Positions 7,722-16,501 of a stretch of 64,000 bases of DNA are shown here, piece after piece. The stretch comes from Ideonella sp. GTDB taxonomy: Bacteria > Pseudomonadota > Gammaproteobacteria > Burkholderiales > Burkholderiaceae_C. The position numbers and the translations under genes are program-made. The notes beneath the pieces were generated by a model. It saw only the letters and a list, made by a program, of their open reading frames with translations, was not told the origin of the DNA and searched no databases. Positions within the stretch are counted from its first letter, which is position 1; each line of letters begins with the position of its first letter. Where the stretch lies: the NCBI RefSeq assembly GCF_016702655.1, contig NZ_JADJDO010000002.1:248001-312000 (forward strand), read 5' to 3'.

Positions 7722-9519
7722 CGTCGATCGAGTTGTCGACCCCGGCCTGCAGGCGCAGCGTGAGGCGCTGGCCGATGCGGTAGATGAGCTGCCAGTTGCC
7801 CGAGGTCTGCGAGAGCACGCGCTCGTAGCCGATGTACCAGCGCTGGCTGAGTTGCTTGCCGACCGTCAGCACCGTGTCTCGCACCGCGCCATCGGTCTGG
7901 CGCACCGAGAGCGTGTCGAGCGGGTTGAGCCGCTGCAGTTGCGCCGCCGCGCCGTCGCCTTCGCCCGCCAGCAGGGCCATCGCCGCCGCCTGCAGCAGCG
8001 CGGTGTCGCCGCCGCTCGTCTCCTCGGGCGGACGTCCGAGCACGAGCCAGGTGAGCTTGGCGTTGTCCGACATGTCGGGGTCGGAGTACAGGCTCACGCG
8101 CGGCTGGCGCGTGCTGCCGGTGATGGACACGCCGACGCGCACGTCGATATTCGGCCGTACGGCCAGGATGTCCAGGCGCGGGTTGTCCAGCGGGCCCGAG
8201 AATGTGATGGCCCCGCGCTCGATGGTGAGCTGCTGGTTGTAGGCCGAATACGTGCCCTGCACCGCATGCACCGTGCCGTCGAGGGCCAGCCGGCCGTCGG
8301 GCGCGGTGAAGACGAGATCGCCCTCGAGCCGGGTATCCAGCCCGCGCCCGCGCAGGCGCAGCGCGCGGCCGAGGTCGACGCGCACCGCCATGTCGACGCT
8401 GCGCAAGCGGCTGCGCACCGGCAACTGCGGCGCGGGCGGCGCGCTGCGCTCGGGCCCGCGCAGCACCGTGACGTCGTCGCCGAGCCGGGGCGCGGTGCCG
8501 CGGCTGATGTCGATCAGCCCCTCGTCGATGACGAAGCGGCCATCGAGCTTGAGCGCCTCGCGCTGCAACGCGAGCGCCGCCTGGCCACTCGCGACGACGT
8601 GCCGGTCAACGCGGCCGAGCAGGCGCATGCGCTCGGCGACGAGGCGCAGTTGCAGTTGCGGCTCGGTGCCGAAGAGGGCCTCGCCATCGACCGTGACGCG
8701 GCCCTCGCCGGCGCGCGCCTGGAGCTTGCGGATGCGCGCCGCCTGGCCCTCGAGCACGATGTCGAGCTCGCCATCGCGCAGGTCCACGCCCTCGACGAGG
8801 TTGCGCAGGGCGAGATCGCTGCCCTCGATCTGGCCCGTGTATTCCGGCGCGCCGAAACGCCCGCCGAAGCTCGCGCCGACGTGGATGCGGCCCTGCAAGC
8901 GCCAGCCCGGCGGCGCCCAGGCACCCCAGGCGGCGAGGTTGGCGACCTGGAGCTCCATCACGCCCTGCAGCGGCGCATCGGCCGGTGGCCACAGGGCCTG
9001 TGCATCGGTACGCACGGTTGCCGCGCTGCCGAGCGCGCCCAGGCTGCGCCCGGCGAGCGCCTGCGTGAAGTGCCAGACGCCGTCGCGCGCATCCAGCCCG
9101 AGGCGCAGGTCGGTGAGTTCCAGCGCCTGAACGCCGGTCTCGTCGGTCACCGACAGGTCGCCGCGCAGGCGCCCGATCTCGACTTCGGCGACCATGCTCG
9201 GCGCGCTGTGCACACTCACGCGCCCGGCGACGATCAGGTCTCCGCCCCAGCCGAACTCCGGTTGCAGGCGCGCCAGCAGAGGCGCCAGCGCATAGGGCTC
9301 GACCTCCGCCTCCAGATCGATCCTCGGCGCCCCTGGCAACCCCTGCCAGCGCAGCGTGCTCCAGCGCAGCGCGAGATTCGGCAGCACGGCGCGGCCCGGG
9401 CCGAGCAGGGCTTGCGGCACGCGCGCGACCGGGTCGTAGGCGAGCTCGAAGTTCGTTGCGCCGACATCGAACCAAGCCCCCTGCGGCGCAGTGTCTGCGG
9501 CAGCGCGCTTGAGTTGCAA
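7696..9519 (-). CDS. tamB: TamB, C-terminal part (after in-frame amber codon)
   Basis: 607 residues in exactly the same frame as the preceding segment, from which it is separated only by a TAG at 9520-9522. It carries the end of the beta-rich TamB repeats and the conserved C-terminal DUF490/TamB domain, including DILAVRPNIDVRVGVSITGS, the LTWLVLGRPPEE segment and the terminal beta strands that contact TamA. The first codon after the TAG is TTG, a possible but weak reinitiation start with no ribosome-binding site. The product alone would lack the membrane anchor. Most simply, a glutamine codon (CAG) has become TAG in one long gene. The gene ends with TAG and overlaps the WS/DGAT gene tail-to-tail. 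Confidence 0.85.
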   Translation of the reverse strand: MQLKRAAADTAPQGAWFDVGATNFELAYDPVARVPQALLGPGRAVLPNLALRWSTLRWQGLPGAPRIDLEAEVEPYALAPLLARLQPEFGWGGDLIVAGRVSVHSAPSMVAEVEIGRLRGDLSVTDETGVQALELTDLRLGLDARDGVWHFTQALAGRSLGALGSAATVRTDAQALWPPADAPLQGVMELQVANLAAWGAWAPPGWRLQGRIHVGASFGGRFGAPEYTGQIEGSDLALRNLVEGVDLRDGELDIVLEGQAARIRKLQARAGEGRVTVDGEALFGTEPQLQLRLVAERMRLLGRVDRHVVASGQAALALQREALKLDGRFVIDEGLIDISRGTAPRLGDDVTVLRGPERSAPPAPQLPVRSRLRSVDMAVRVDLGRALRLRGRGLDTRLEGDLVFTAPDGRLALDGTVHAVQGTYSAYNQQLTIERGAITFSGPLDNPRLDILAVRPNIDVRVGVSITGSTRQPRVSLYSDPDMSDNAKLTWLVLGRPPEETSGGDTALLQAAAMALLAGEGDGAAAQLQRLNPLDTLSVRQTDGAVRDTVLTVGKQLSQRWYIGYERVLSQTSGNWQLIYRIGQRLTLRLQAGVDNSIDVIWSWRWN

Positions 9520-11883
9520 CTACTGCAGCTTGCCCTGCCAGCGCAGCGGCTGCAGCCACTCGGCGTCGATCTGCAACGAGCCCTCGGCGCGCAACTCGGC
9601 GCGCGTCCCGGTGCCGGGCGCCGAATCGGCGCCGTGCAGCAGGTCGAGCCAGCGTGGCGGGCGCGCCGGCGTGGCGCCGTCGAGCACGATCCTGTGCGCC
9701 GCGGTGCTGCCGGCAATGCGCAGGCGCAGGCTGTCGATCTTCTGCACGCCGAGGTCGAGGCGGTCGAGATCGGCCTGCACATCCAGCGGCGCTTGCGGCG
9801 CGGCGCTCGATGCCGTCCAGCGCAGCGCCGCGCGGCCCACGCGCAGCGAGGCGCCGGCGCGCAACTCGTCGAGCGCGAGCGTGCCGCGCGTCGCCACGCG
9901 CGGCCAGCGGCCGTCCAGCGCCAGTGCGGCATCGAGTTTGCCGGCGAAGCCCGGCGCCACACTGCCGGCGTCGGCGCCGAGGGCGGCCAGCGCCGACCAG
10001 GGCCCGAGGTCGGCGCCGTGGCTTTCGATCTCCCAATGGTCGGCCGCGTCGGGCGCAAGCCGGCCGCGCAGCGAGACGGTCGAGCCACCGACCGCGAGGT
10101 AGGCGTCGACCGAGGTGCCGGGCGAGGAGGCGGCCGGGTCCGCGCCGCGCAGCGCGATTTCGCCGGCAATGCCCTGCCCGCCGAGCACGCTGCCGGCGCC
10201 GAGTTGCAGCGTCGCCTGGCCCCGCGCGCGCGCCAGGGTGTCGAGCACCGAGCCCGATGCCGGTCGCGGCAGCAGCCCCTGCACGGCGAGCGTGGCGTCG
10301 ATGCGGTGCGGTCCCTTGCGCCAGGCCGAGCCTTCACGCCCCGGCCACCACGCCGCGGGGTCGAAGTCGTCCAGCGTCGCCTGGGCGGCGATGCGCCAGT
10401 CGCTGCCGCTGCCGCTGCCGCGCTCGGCGCGGCCCTGCAGCGCGACGCGCGTCGCGCCGGCCGTCAGCAATGCCCGGCGCAACTCGACGCGCTGCGTGCT
10501 CGCGTCGGCATCGAGCTCGAGCTTCAGCGCCCGCAACCTGCCGTCCGCTGGCAGGCCGCCGCTGAAGCGGCCACGCAGCGTCGCCACAGGCGGTGTCGCG
10601 GCGTCGGCGCCCGGCGCGACGGCGAGCGTCGCCTGGCCCGAGACGCGCAGCGCCGCTGCGCGCGCATCCAGCACGCGCGGCGCGAGGTCCGTCAGGCGCA
10701 GGTCGAGCTGCATCTGCCCGGGCGCCCAGTGGCCTCCGCCCGACATCCGGCCACCGGCTTCGCGCGCCGTGCCGAGCGCGAGGTCGAGCGCGTGGATCTC
10801 GCCGCGCGCCGGATCGTCAGGCCGCGCCTGCAGTTCGGCCTGTACCGAGCGCAACGGCAGCAGCCCGGCGTCGTAGCGCCCGGCGCGCTTGTTGGCGAGC
10901 GCGATCGCGAGCGTGGCCGGGCGGTCGCTGGCGCTGCTGCGCAGTTGCGCCGTGCCATCGAGCGCCGTGCTCGGCGCCGCGCTGTGCAACGCTGCCAGGT
11001 CGAGTGCTTCGGTGCGCAAGCCGAGCATCGCCAGCGGCCAGTCGGCAAACGGCGTGAGCGTGGCCTCGACATCCGCCGCGGGCGGCGCGCTGCCGTTGCG
11101 CGCGGCGGGCTGCGCCGCGCCGCGCAGCGTGCCTTGCAGCGCGAGGCGCGCCAGCGGCCCGCGCAGCGTGAGCGAAGCGCCGAAGGCTGCTCCGGCAGCC
11201 GCGTCGGCGCGCGACTCGATTGCCAGGCCGGCCTGCACCTCCAGCGGCGCAGCACTTGCAATCTGCAAGCTGCCGTGCGCAACCAGGCGGTCCCACTCGA
11301 GCGCCAGATCGTCGAAGCGGTGCAGGCGGCCGCCGTCGGCGCCGATCGCGATGCGCGCATGCAGCGCCCGCAGCGGCTGCTCGCCGAGCTGCGGCGCGAT
11401 GAATTCGCCGATGTCGATCGTCTCCAACGCGAGCTCGACGGGCGACTCGAGGCCCTGCGGCGCGCTCGAACCGGCCGCGAGCGCAAGGCGCAGCTCGACG
11501 CGCGCGGCGTGCAAGGCGCGCGCCTCGATGCGCAGCCAGGCCGGCGCAGCCTGCGCGCGCGCGAGCGCGAGGCCCTGCCAGCGCAGCCCGTGGATGAGGA
11601 TGCGGTCCTCGCTGCCGGGCAGGGCGACGATCACGCGCTCGGCGGCGAAGTCGCCGATCAGGCTGCCCTGCGGCGCCGTCACCGTCAGGCCGGGGACGCG
11701 CGCGACGAGCCAGGCCGTGCCGGAGGCGCTGGTCGCGAGCCAGGCGATGCCTCCCAATGCGAGCAAGGGCAGGGCGAGGACCGTCGCCGCGCTTGCCCAC
11801 AGCCAGGTCCTCCAAGCCCCGTGCCGGGCCGGCGGCGTGGTCGCCTGCGCTGCGCCGGGTGCGTTGTCGGGGCCGGCACTCAC
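9520..11883 (-). CDS. tamB: TamB, N-terminal part (translocation and assembly module inner-membrane subunit)
   Basis: 787 residues ending at the amber codon. TamB spans the periplasm and works with TamA in outer-membrane protein assembly and in moving phospholipids between membranes. The N-terminus has one membrane anchor (WASAATVLALPLLALGGIAWLA, about residues 24-45) followed by VPGLTVTAPQGSLIGDF and repeated beta-rich AsmA/TamB-like segments. The GTG start at 11883 is chosen because GGAGG lies 7 bases upstream; the open frame beyond it runs through the tandem repeats and is not coding. With the downstream part, full length would be about 1,395 residues, normal for TamB. It follows tamA on the same strand. 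Confidence 0.85.
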   Translation of the reverse strand: MSAGPDNAPGAAQATTPPARHGAWRTWLWASAATVLALPLLALGGIAWLATSASGTAWLVARVPGLTVTAPQGSLIGDFAAERVIVALPGSEDRILIHGLRWQGLALARAQAAPAWLRIEARALHAARVELRLALAAGSSAPQGLESPVELALETIDIGEFIAPQLGEQPLRALHARIAIGADGGRLHRFDDLALEWDRLVAHGSLQIASAAPLEVQAGLAIESRADAAAGAAFGASLTLRGPLARLALQGTLRGAAQPAARNGSAPPAADVEATLTPFADWPLAMLGLRTEALDLAALHSAAPSTALDGTAQLRSSASDRPATLAIALANKRAGRYDAGLLPLRSVQAELQARPDDPARGEIHALDLALGTAREAGGRMSGGGHWAPGQMQLDLRLTDLAPRVLDARAAALRVSGQATLAVAPGADAATPPVATLRGRFSGGLPADGRLRALKLELDADASTQRVELRRALLTAGATRVALQGRAERGSGSGSDWRIAAQATLDDFDPAAWWPGREGSAWRKGPHRIDATLAVQGLLPRPASGSVLDTLARARGQATLQLGAGSVLGGQGIAGEIALRGADPAASSPGTSVDAYLAVGGSTVSLRGRLAPDAADHWEIESHGADLGPWSALAALGADAGSVAPGFAGKLDAALALDGRWPRVATRGTLALDELRAGASLRVGRAALRWTASSAAPQAPLDVQADLDRLDLGVQKIDSLRLRIAGSTAAHRIVLDGATPARPPRWLDLLHGADSAPGTGTRAELRAEGSLQIDAEWLQPLRWQGKLQ

Positions 11884-11895
11884 CGGGAAACCTCC

Positions 11896-12117
11896 GCGCT
11901 TCGAACTCCGGTGCGAGAGCCCTTCGGAGCGGCCGGGCGGGGTCTCACTGGAGTACCTTCGTGCTGCGCACTCCGGTATTCGCCAAGGGACCCGGAGGGG
12001 CCCCTTCGTGGCCCAAGGCGGCCCGGCGGGCTCACTGGTGTGCCTTCGTGCTGCGCACTCCGGTATTCGCCAAGGGACCCGGAGGGGCCCCTTCGTGGCC
12101 CATGGCGGCCCGGCGGC
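11896..12117. repeat. Tandem 87-bp intergenic repeat between tamA and tamB
   Basis: Two copies at 11944-12030 and 12031-12117 differ at only a few positions, and a degenerate partial copy lies at about 11896-11943. Each unit holds the palindrome-rich stretch gggacccggaggggcccc. The unit length is a multiple of three, so the repeat stays open in both flanking frames, but no coding use is likely. Confidence 0.85.
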
Positions 12118-12118
12118 C

Positions 12119-13999
12119 TCATGGCGCGATCCCCAGGCTGATCTCGACGCGCCAGCGCCGGTCGTCCACCGCGTACGGAAAGTCCACGCGCAGCGCGCCG
12201 ACCGGGCTGCGCCAGCGGATGCCCGGGCCGACGCTGTAGACCGGGCGCATTTCGCGCCAACTGTCGGACGCGTTGCCGGCATCGACGAAGAGCGCGCCCC
12301 ACAGCGACGGCAGGCGCTCGACGATCGGCCGCGCCATCTCGACGCTGCCGGTGAGCAGCATGCGCCCGCTGGTCACGGCGCCGTTGACGACGGGGCCGAG
12401 GCTGCGAAAGCTGTAGCCGCGCACCGAGTCCTGCCCGCCGGCGCGAAACAGCAGCGTGTCGGGGACGCCGGTGGCCGAGCGGGCGAACACCTCGCCGCCC
12501 TGCAGCCGCCACTGCAGGTTCCAGTCGCCGGGCAGCGGCCGGTAGCCGGTGAGCGTGGCCTGCAGGCGCGCGAGAGCCCCGGTCTCGGCAAGCGTCTTGT
12601 AGGTGTAGCCGGCAGCGGTCTCGAATGCGAACACCGTACCCCGCGTCGGCAGCGCAATGCTGTCGATGTCGCGCGTGACCCAGTGGTAGTTCAGCGTGAC
12701 CGCCTGCGCCGAGGTCTTGGGCGCTGCGCTCTCGACGGTGGCGCTCTGCACGGCGATGAAGTACTGGCGGGCGAAGACGTTGCGATCCTGGTTGCGTCCC
12801 AGGCGCAGCGCGGCCGAGGTGCGCAACTCGCCGTCCTGGTCGAGGCGCTCGAGGTCGATGCCGGCCAGGTCGCGGTAGTGGTCGGGCATGGGATGGGTGA
12901 TGAGCTGGGTCGACAAGGCGTTCTTCTCCTTGCCGATCTCGAGCTTGCTGGTCGACACGACGCGCCAGCCGAAGGGCTTGCGGTGGATGTAATCGAGCGT
13001 CGCACGCGCGCCGGTGTCGGTGCTGTAGCCCAGGCCGACCGTCGTCTGCTGGCGCGGCATCTCGCGCAGCGTGACGACGACCGTCGCCGCGGCGGCCTGC
13101 TCCGGGTCGACGATCAGTTCGACGAGCGCGGCCTCGAACAGCTCCGAGCGCTGTAGATGGCGCTGCCAGTCGGCGAGCAAGGCCTCGGAGTAGGCCTGGC
13201 CGGGCTGGAAGTCGAGCAGGTTGCGCACCGTGTCTTCGGCGTAGTGCGCCAGGCCCGTGATGCGCAACTGCCCGAGGCGAAACTGTGGCCCGCTGTCCAG
13301 CGTCAGTTGCAGCCGCACCGCGCGCGCATGGGCATCGATCTGGGCCGACGAGTCGGCGAGGCGCGCGGCCGGGTAGCCGCGCGCCTGCAGGCGTGCCAGC
13401 GTCGAGAGCTTGGCCGATGACCAGGCTTCCTGCGTGAACGCATCGCCTTGCGCCAGCGGCCACTGTTCGAGCAGTTCGGCAGCGAGGTCGACCGCAGCTT
13501 CGTCGCCGGCCTGCACCGCGTCGAGCAGCGTGCCGGCCAGTCCGAGGCCCACCTCCTCGACGTGCGCCCGTGGGCCGGGCACGACGACGACGAGCACGCG
13601 CGGCGGCTCGGCACGGTCGCGCGTGACGCTGACCTCGGCCTCGAAGTAGCCCTCGGTCTCGGCGATCGCGCGCACCTGCGCCGGCGCAGCGCTGATCAGG
13701 CGGTCGAGCTCCAGGCGCGTCATGTCGCCGGCGGCGCGCGCATCGCGAAAGCGCGCCAGGTCCAGGTGCTTGACGAGCAGGCCGCGCAGCGGCGCGGGGG
13801 CGCGTACCTCGAGTGTGTAGGCGTCGGGCAGGGCCGGCTCCGACGCGCCCTGCGGCGCCGGTTGCCCTTCGCCCGGCAAGGCCGCCGGCGGTCGCCCCGA
13901 AAGGTCGGCCAGCAGCGGCTCGAGGCTCGCGCATCCGCCCAAACAGGCTGCGGCGGCGGCCAGTGCCAGCCTTGCCGCGAGTCGGCGCGCTGCGCGCAT
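12119..13999 (-). CDS. tamA: TamA, Omp85-family outer membrane assembly protein
   Basis: A 626-residue outer-membrane barrel protein that partners TamB. An N-terminal export signal ends in a lipobox-like LGGCASL (Cys about residue 23), followed by a low-complexity linker, POTRA-type domains (about residues 60-270, including RGLLVKHLDLARFRD and FRLGQLRITGLAHY) and an Omp85 barrel with the VRGYSFRSLGP motif and a terminal beta strand (WRVEISLGIAP). Predicted role: assembly of a subset of outer-membrane proteins or autotransporters. It lies 4 bases after the VWA-domain gene and before tamB on the same strand, so the three are likely co-transcribed. Confidence 0.92.
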   Translation of the reverse strand: MRAARRLAARLALAAAAACLGGCASLEPLLADLSGRPPAALPGEGQPAPQGASEPALPDAYTLEVRAPAPLRGLLVKHLDLARFRDARAAGDMTRLELDRLISAAPAQVRAIAETEGYFEAEVSVTRDRAEPPRVLVVVVPGPRAHVEEVGLGLAGTLLDAVQAGDEAAVDLAAELLEQWPLAQGDAFTQEAWSSAKLSTLARLQARGYPAARLADSSAQIDAHARAVRLQLTLDSGPQFRLGQLRITGLAHYAEDTVRNLLDFQPGQAYSEALLADWQRHLQRSELFEAALVELIVDPEQAAAATVVVTLREMPRQQTTVGLGYSTDTGARATLDYIHRKPFGWRVVSTSKLEIGKEKNALSTQLITHPMPDHYRDLAGIDLERLDQDGELRTSAALRLGRNQDRNVFARQYFIAVQSATVESAAPKTSAQAVTLNYHWVTRDIDSIALPTRGTVFAFETAAGYTYKTLAETGALARLQATLTGYRPLPGDWNLQWRLQGGEVFARSATGVPDTLLFRAGGQDSVRGYSFRSLGPVVNGAVTSGRMLLTGSVEMARPIVERLPSLWGALFVDAGNASDSWREMRPVYSVGPGIRWRSPVGALRVDFPYAVDDRRWRVEISLGIAP

Positions 14000-14003
14000 C
14001 GGG

Positions 14004-15188
14004 CTACTTGCTCAGCAGGCGCATCGCTCCTTCGAGGCCCGGCAGCGTGAGCGCAAACATGCGCTGGTTCATCAGTTGCTGGACGATCGAGATGCTCTGC
14101 CGGTAACCCCACACGCCCTGCGGCTCGGGGTTGATCCAGGCGAACTTCGGGAAGGCATTGGTCAGGCGCTGCAGCCACTCGGCGCCGGCTTCCTCGTTGT
14201 TGTATTCGACGCTGCCGCCGGGTTGCAGGATCTCGTAGGGGCTCATCGTCGCGTCGCCGACGAAGATCAGCTTGTAGTCCTTGTTGTACTTGCGGATCAG
14301 GTCCCAGGTGGCGAACTTCTCGCTGTAGCGGCGCCGGTTGTTCTTCCACATGAAGTCGTAGACGCAGTTGTGGAAGTAATAGAACTCCAGGTGCTTGAAC
14401 TCGTTCTTGGCCGCGCTGAACAGCTCCTCGACGCGGTGGATGTGCTCGTCCATCGTGCCGCCGACGTCCATCAGCAGCAGCACCTTCACCTTGTTGTGGC
14501 GCTCGGGGACCATCTTGATGTCGAGCCAGCCCGCGTTGGCCGCCGTCGAGCGGATCGTGTCGTCGAGGTCGAGTTCCTCCTCCGAGCCCTCGCGCGCGAA
14601 GCGGCGCAGGCGCCGCAACGCGACCTTGATGTTGCGCGTACCGAGTTCGAGGTTGTCGTCGTAGTCCTTGTACTGGCGCTGGTCCCAGACCTTGACCGCG
14701 CTCTTGTTGCGGCCCTTTTCCTGCCCGATGCGGATGCCCTGCGGGTTGTAGCCGTAGGCGCCGAAGGGCGAGGTGCCGCCGGTGCCTATCATCTTGCTGC
14801 CGCCTTCGTGGCGCTCCTTCTGCTCCTCGAAGCGCTTCTTGAGCTCGGCCATCAGCTCGTCCCAGCCCATCTTCTCGATGGCCGCCTTCTCCTCCGGCGA
14901 GAGTTCGAGCTCGAGCTTCTTCTGCAGCCACTCGAGCGGGATCTCCTGCGTGAAGTCGGCGAGCATCTCGACGCCCTTGAAGTAGGCGGCGAACGCGCGG
15001 TCGAACTTGTCGAAGTTGGCCTCGTCCTTGACGAGCGCGGTGCGCGAGAGGTAGTAGAACTTGTCGACCGTCGGGCCGCCATCGTCGTCGATGACGCCGC
15101 TCTTGATCGCTTCGAGCAGGGTCAGGTACTCCTTGACGGAGACCGGCAGCTTGGCCGCGCGCAATGTGAAGAAGAAGTTGATCAGCAT
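14004..15188 (-). CDS. VWA domain-containing protein (CoxE-like)
   Basis: A 394-residue cytoplasmic protein. The N-terminal half (LINFFFTLRAAKLPVSVKEY onward) is the CoxE-type helical region that normally partners a MoxR-type AAA ATPase. The C-terminal half is a von Willebrand A fold whose metal site is DVGGTMDEH, a variant of DxSxS, followed by FYYFHNCVYDFMW and the FVGDATMSPYEI segment. The start at 15188 is the ATG of MLINFF; longer frames add no family sequence. Such proteins usually act with MoxR ATPases in metal-centre or complex assembly, but no MoxR gene lies in the window. It ends with TAG, 4 bases before tamA. Confidence 0.88.
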   Translation of the reverse strand: MLINFFFTLRAAKLPVSVKEYLTLLEAIKSGVIDDDGGPTVDKFYYLSRTALVKDEANFDKFDRAFAAYFKGVEMLADFTQEIPLEWLQKKLELELSPEEKAAIEKMGWDELMAELKKRFEEQKERHEGGSKMIGTGGTSPFGAYGYNPQGIRIGQEKGRNKSAVKVWDQRQYKDYDDNLELGTRNIKVALRRLRRFAREGSEEELDLDDTIRSTAANAGWLDIKMVPERHNKVKVLLLMDVGGTMDEHIHRVEELFSAAKNEFKHLEFYYFHNCVYDFMWKNNRRRYSEKFATWDLIRKYNKDYKLIFVGDATMSPYEILQPGGSVEYNNEEAGAEWLQRLTNAFPKFAWINPEPQGVWGYRQSISIVQQLMNQRMFALTLPGLEGAMRLLSK

Positions 15189-15311
15189 GGTGGCGTGACC
15201 GCAGGGTCGATCAGGGGTGAGCGCGACGCCGAGCATAGCCCGGCTCGCGCCGTACTACTCGGGCCGCCGATGCTATAACCGCAGCGATCCGTCCGCGAGG
15301 GGTTGGCGCGC

Positions 15312-16475
15312 ATGCTGTCGACATTGTCCGCCACCGAATCCGCCTTTCTGATGGTGGCGCTGCTCCAGGCCGTGGCGAGTCTGGTCTGGGGCGCCGGCGC
15401 GTGGGCAGTTGCCGACGCGCGCGCTGCCGCGGCGCACTGGTCGCTCTGGGCTGCGCTGAGCTCGGCGACCTGGTTCTTGCTCGCAACGCACCTCGCATCG
15501 CCGCCGCTGCTGGCCGTGGCCTGTGGCGTGATCGGCGCCTGCGCGCTGCAGCGCGGGATCCGGATCTTCATCGGTCGGCCGTTCAGGCTCTGGCTGCCCC
15601 TCCTGCTGCTGGCGGCGGTGTATAGCGCCGAGTGGCTGGCGGCCGACGCGGCCCGGCGCCATTGGCAGGCGGGCGTCAACTTCGGCGTGCTGGCATCGAT
15701 CTACGCTGGGATCGCATTCGACCTCTTCCGGCACGGGCGCGATGACCTGCGCCTGCGCTGGCCGCCGCTGCTGGCGCTGCCGGCACTGCTCGGCGCGACC
15801 GCCTTTGCCGCTCGGGCCGGGCGCGCGCTGCTCGCGCCAGAGTCGGTGCTTGCCGAGATGTCGACCGACAGCGCGCTCAATGTCGGCTCCGCGTTCAGCT
15901 ACCTGGTTCTCGTGTTGTTGTTGCACGCCACACTGCTTGCGCTGGTCGCGGGCCGGCTCGTCACCGAGCTGCACCGGTTGTCGCGCCACGACGGCCTGAC
16001 GGGCTTGCTCAACCGGCGCGCGGTCGAGGAGGCGCTCGACGCACAACTTCAGCGCAGCCTGCGCAGCGGCGAGCGATTTGCGCTGATGATGCTCGACCTG
16101 GACCACTTCAAGGCCATCAACGACCGCCACGGCCATGCCGTCGGCGACCGGGCGCTCAAGCATGTGGCCACGCAGTTGCGCAGCGGCCTGCGCGAAGTCG
16201 ATCGCCTCGGCCGCTACGGGGGCGAGGAATTCCTGCTCCTGTTGCCCGGCCTGACGCTCGTCGAGGCGCTGCCGGTGGCTGAGCGGCTGCGCGAGGCACT
16301 GGCCGCACAGCGCCTGTCCGGGTCGCGCGGCGCTGCGGCAATGGAACTCTCGGTGAGCATCGGCGTGGCAGGATGGGAGCCTGGCGCGGGCGGCCCCGAG
16401 CAGGTGCTGGCGCGGGCCGACGCAGCGCTGTTCGAGGCCAAGGCGGCGGGGCGCAATCGCGTCGCGGCCGGATGA
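15312..16475 (+). CDS. Membrane-bound diguanylate cyclase (GGDEF)
   Basis: 387 residues: about six hydrophobic segments over residues 10-210 forming a membrane sensor region, then a GGDEF domain. The active-site motif is GGEEF (residues 303-307), and an inhibitory I-site RxxD (R294-D297) sits five residues before it, so the enzyme should make cyclic-di-GMP and be product-inhibited. SRHDGLTGLLNRRAVEE marks the domain start. ATG 15312 was chosen; a TTG at 15303 would add three residues. No EAL domain. The sensory input is unknown. Confidence 0.92.
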   Translation: MLSTLSATESAFLMVALLQAVASLVWGAGAWAVADARAAAAHWSLWAALSSATWFLLATHLASPPLLAVACGVIGACALQRGIRIFIGRPFRLWLPLLLLAAVYSAEWLAADAARRHWQAGVNFGVLASIYAGIAFDLFRHGRDDLRLRWPPLLALPALLGATAFAARAGRALLAPESVLAEMSTDSALNVGSAFSYLVLVLLLHATLLALVAGRLVTELHRLSRHDGLTGLLNRRAVEEALDAQLQRSLRSGERFALMMLDLDHFKAINDRHGHAVGDRALKHVATQLRSGLREVDRLGRYGGEEFLLLLPGLTLVEALPVAERLREALAAQRLSGSRGAAAMELSVSIGVAGWEPGAGGPEQVLARADAALFEAKAAGRNRVAAG

Positions 16476-16501
16476 ATGACGAACGAGGATAGACCAGCGC
16501 C

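Noticed and set aside
9520..9522. Amber codon reassignment or programmed read-through
   Set aside because: Several complete genes in the window end in TAG (VWA gene, fbpA, serine hydrolase 1, the gene ending at 40658), so TAG acts as a normal stop.
11944..12117. CRISPR array
   Set aside because: The repeats are directly adjacent with no unique spacers, only two full units, and no cas genes.
7852..12141. 1,429-codon plus-strand open frame across the tamB region
   Set aside because: Antisense shadow with repetitive Arg/Gln/Ala content; the minus strand encodes TamB with recognisable domains.
11884..12282. Extended TamB N-terminus through the 87-bp repeats
   Set aside because: The frame overlaps tamA and reads repeat DNA; a GGAGG-preceded GTG at 11883 directly precedes the membrane anchor.
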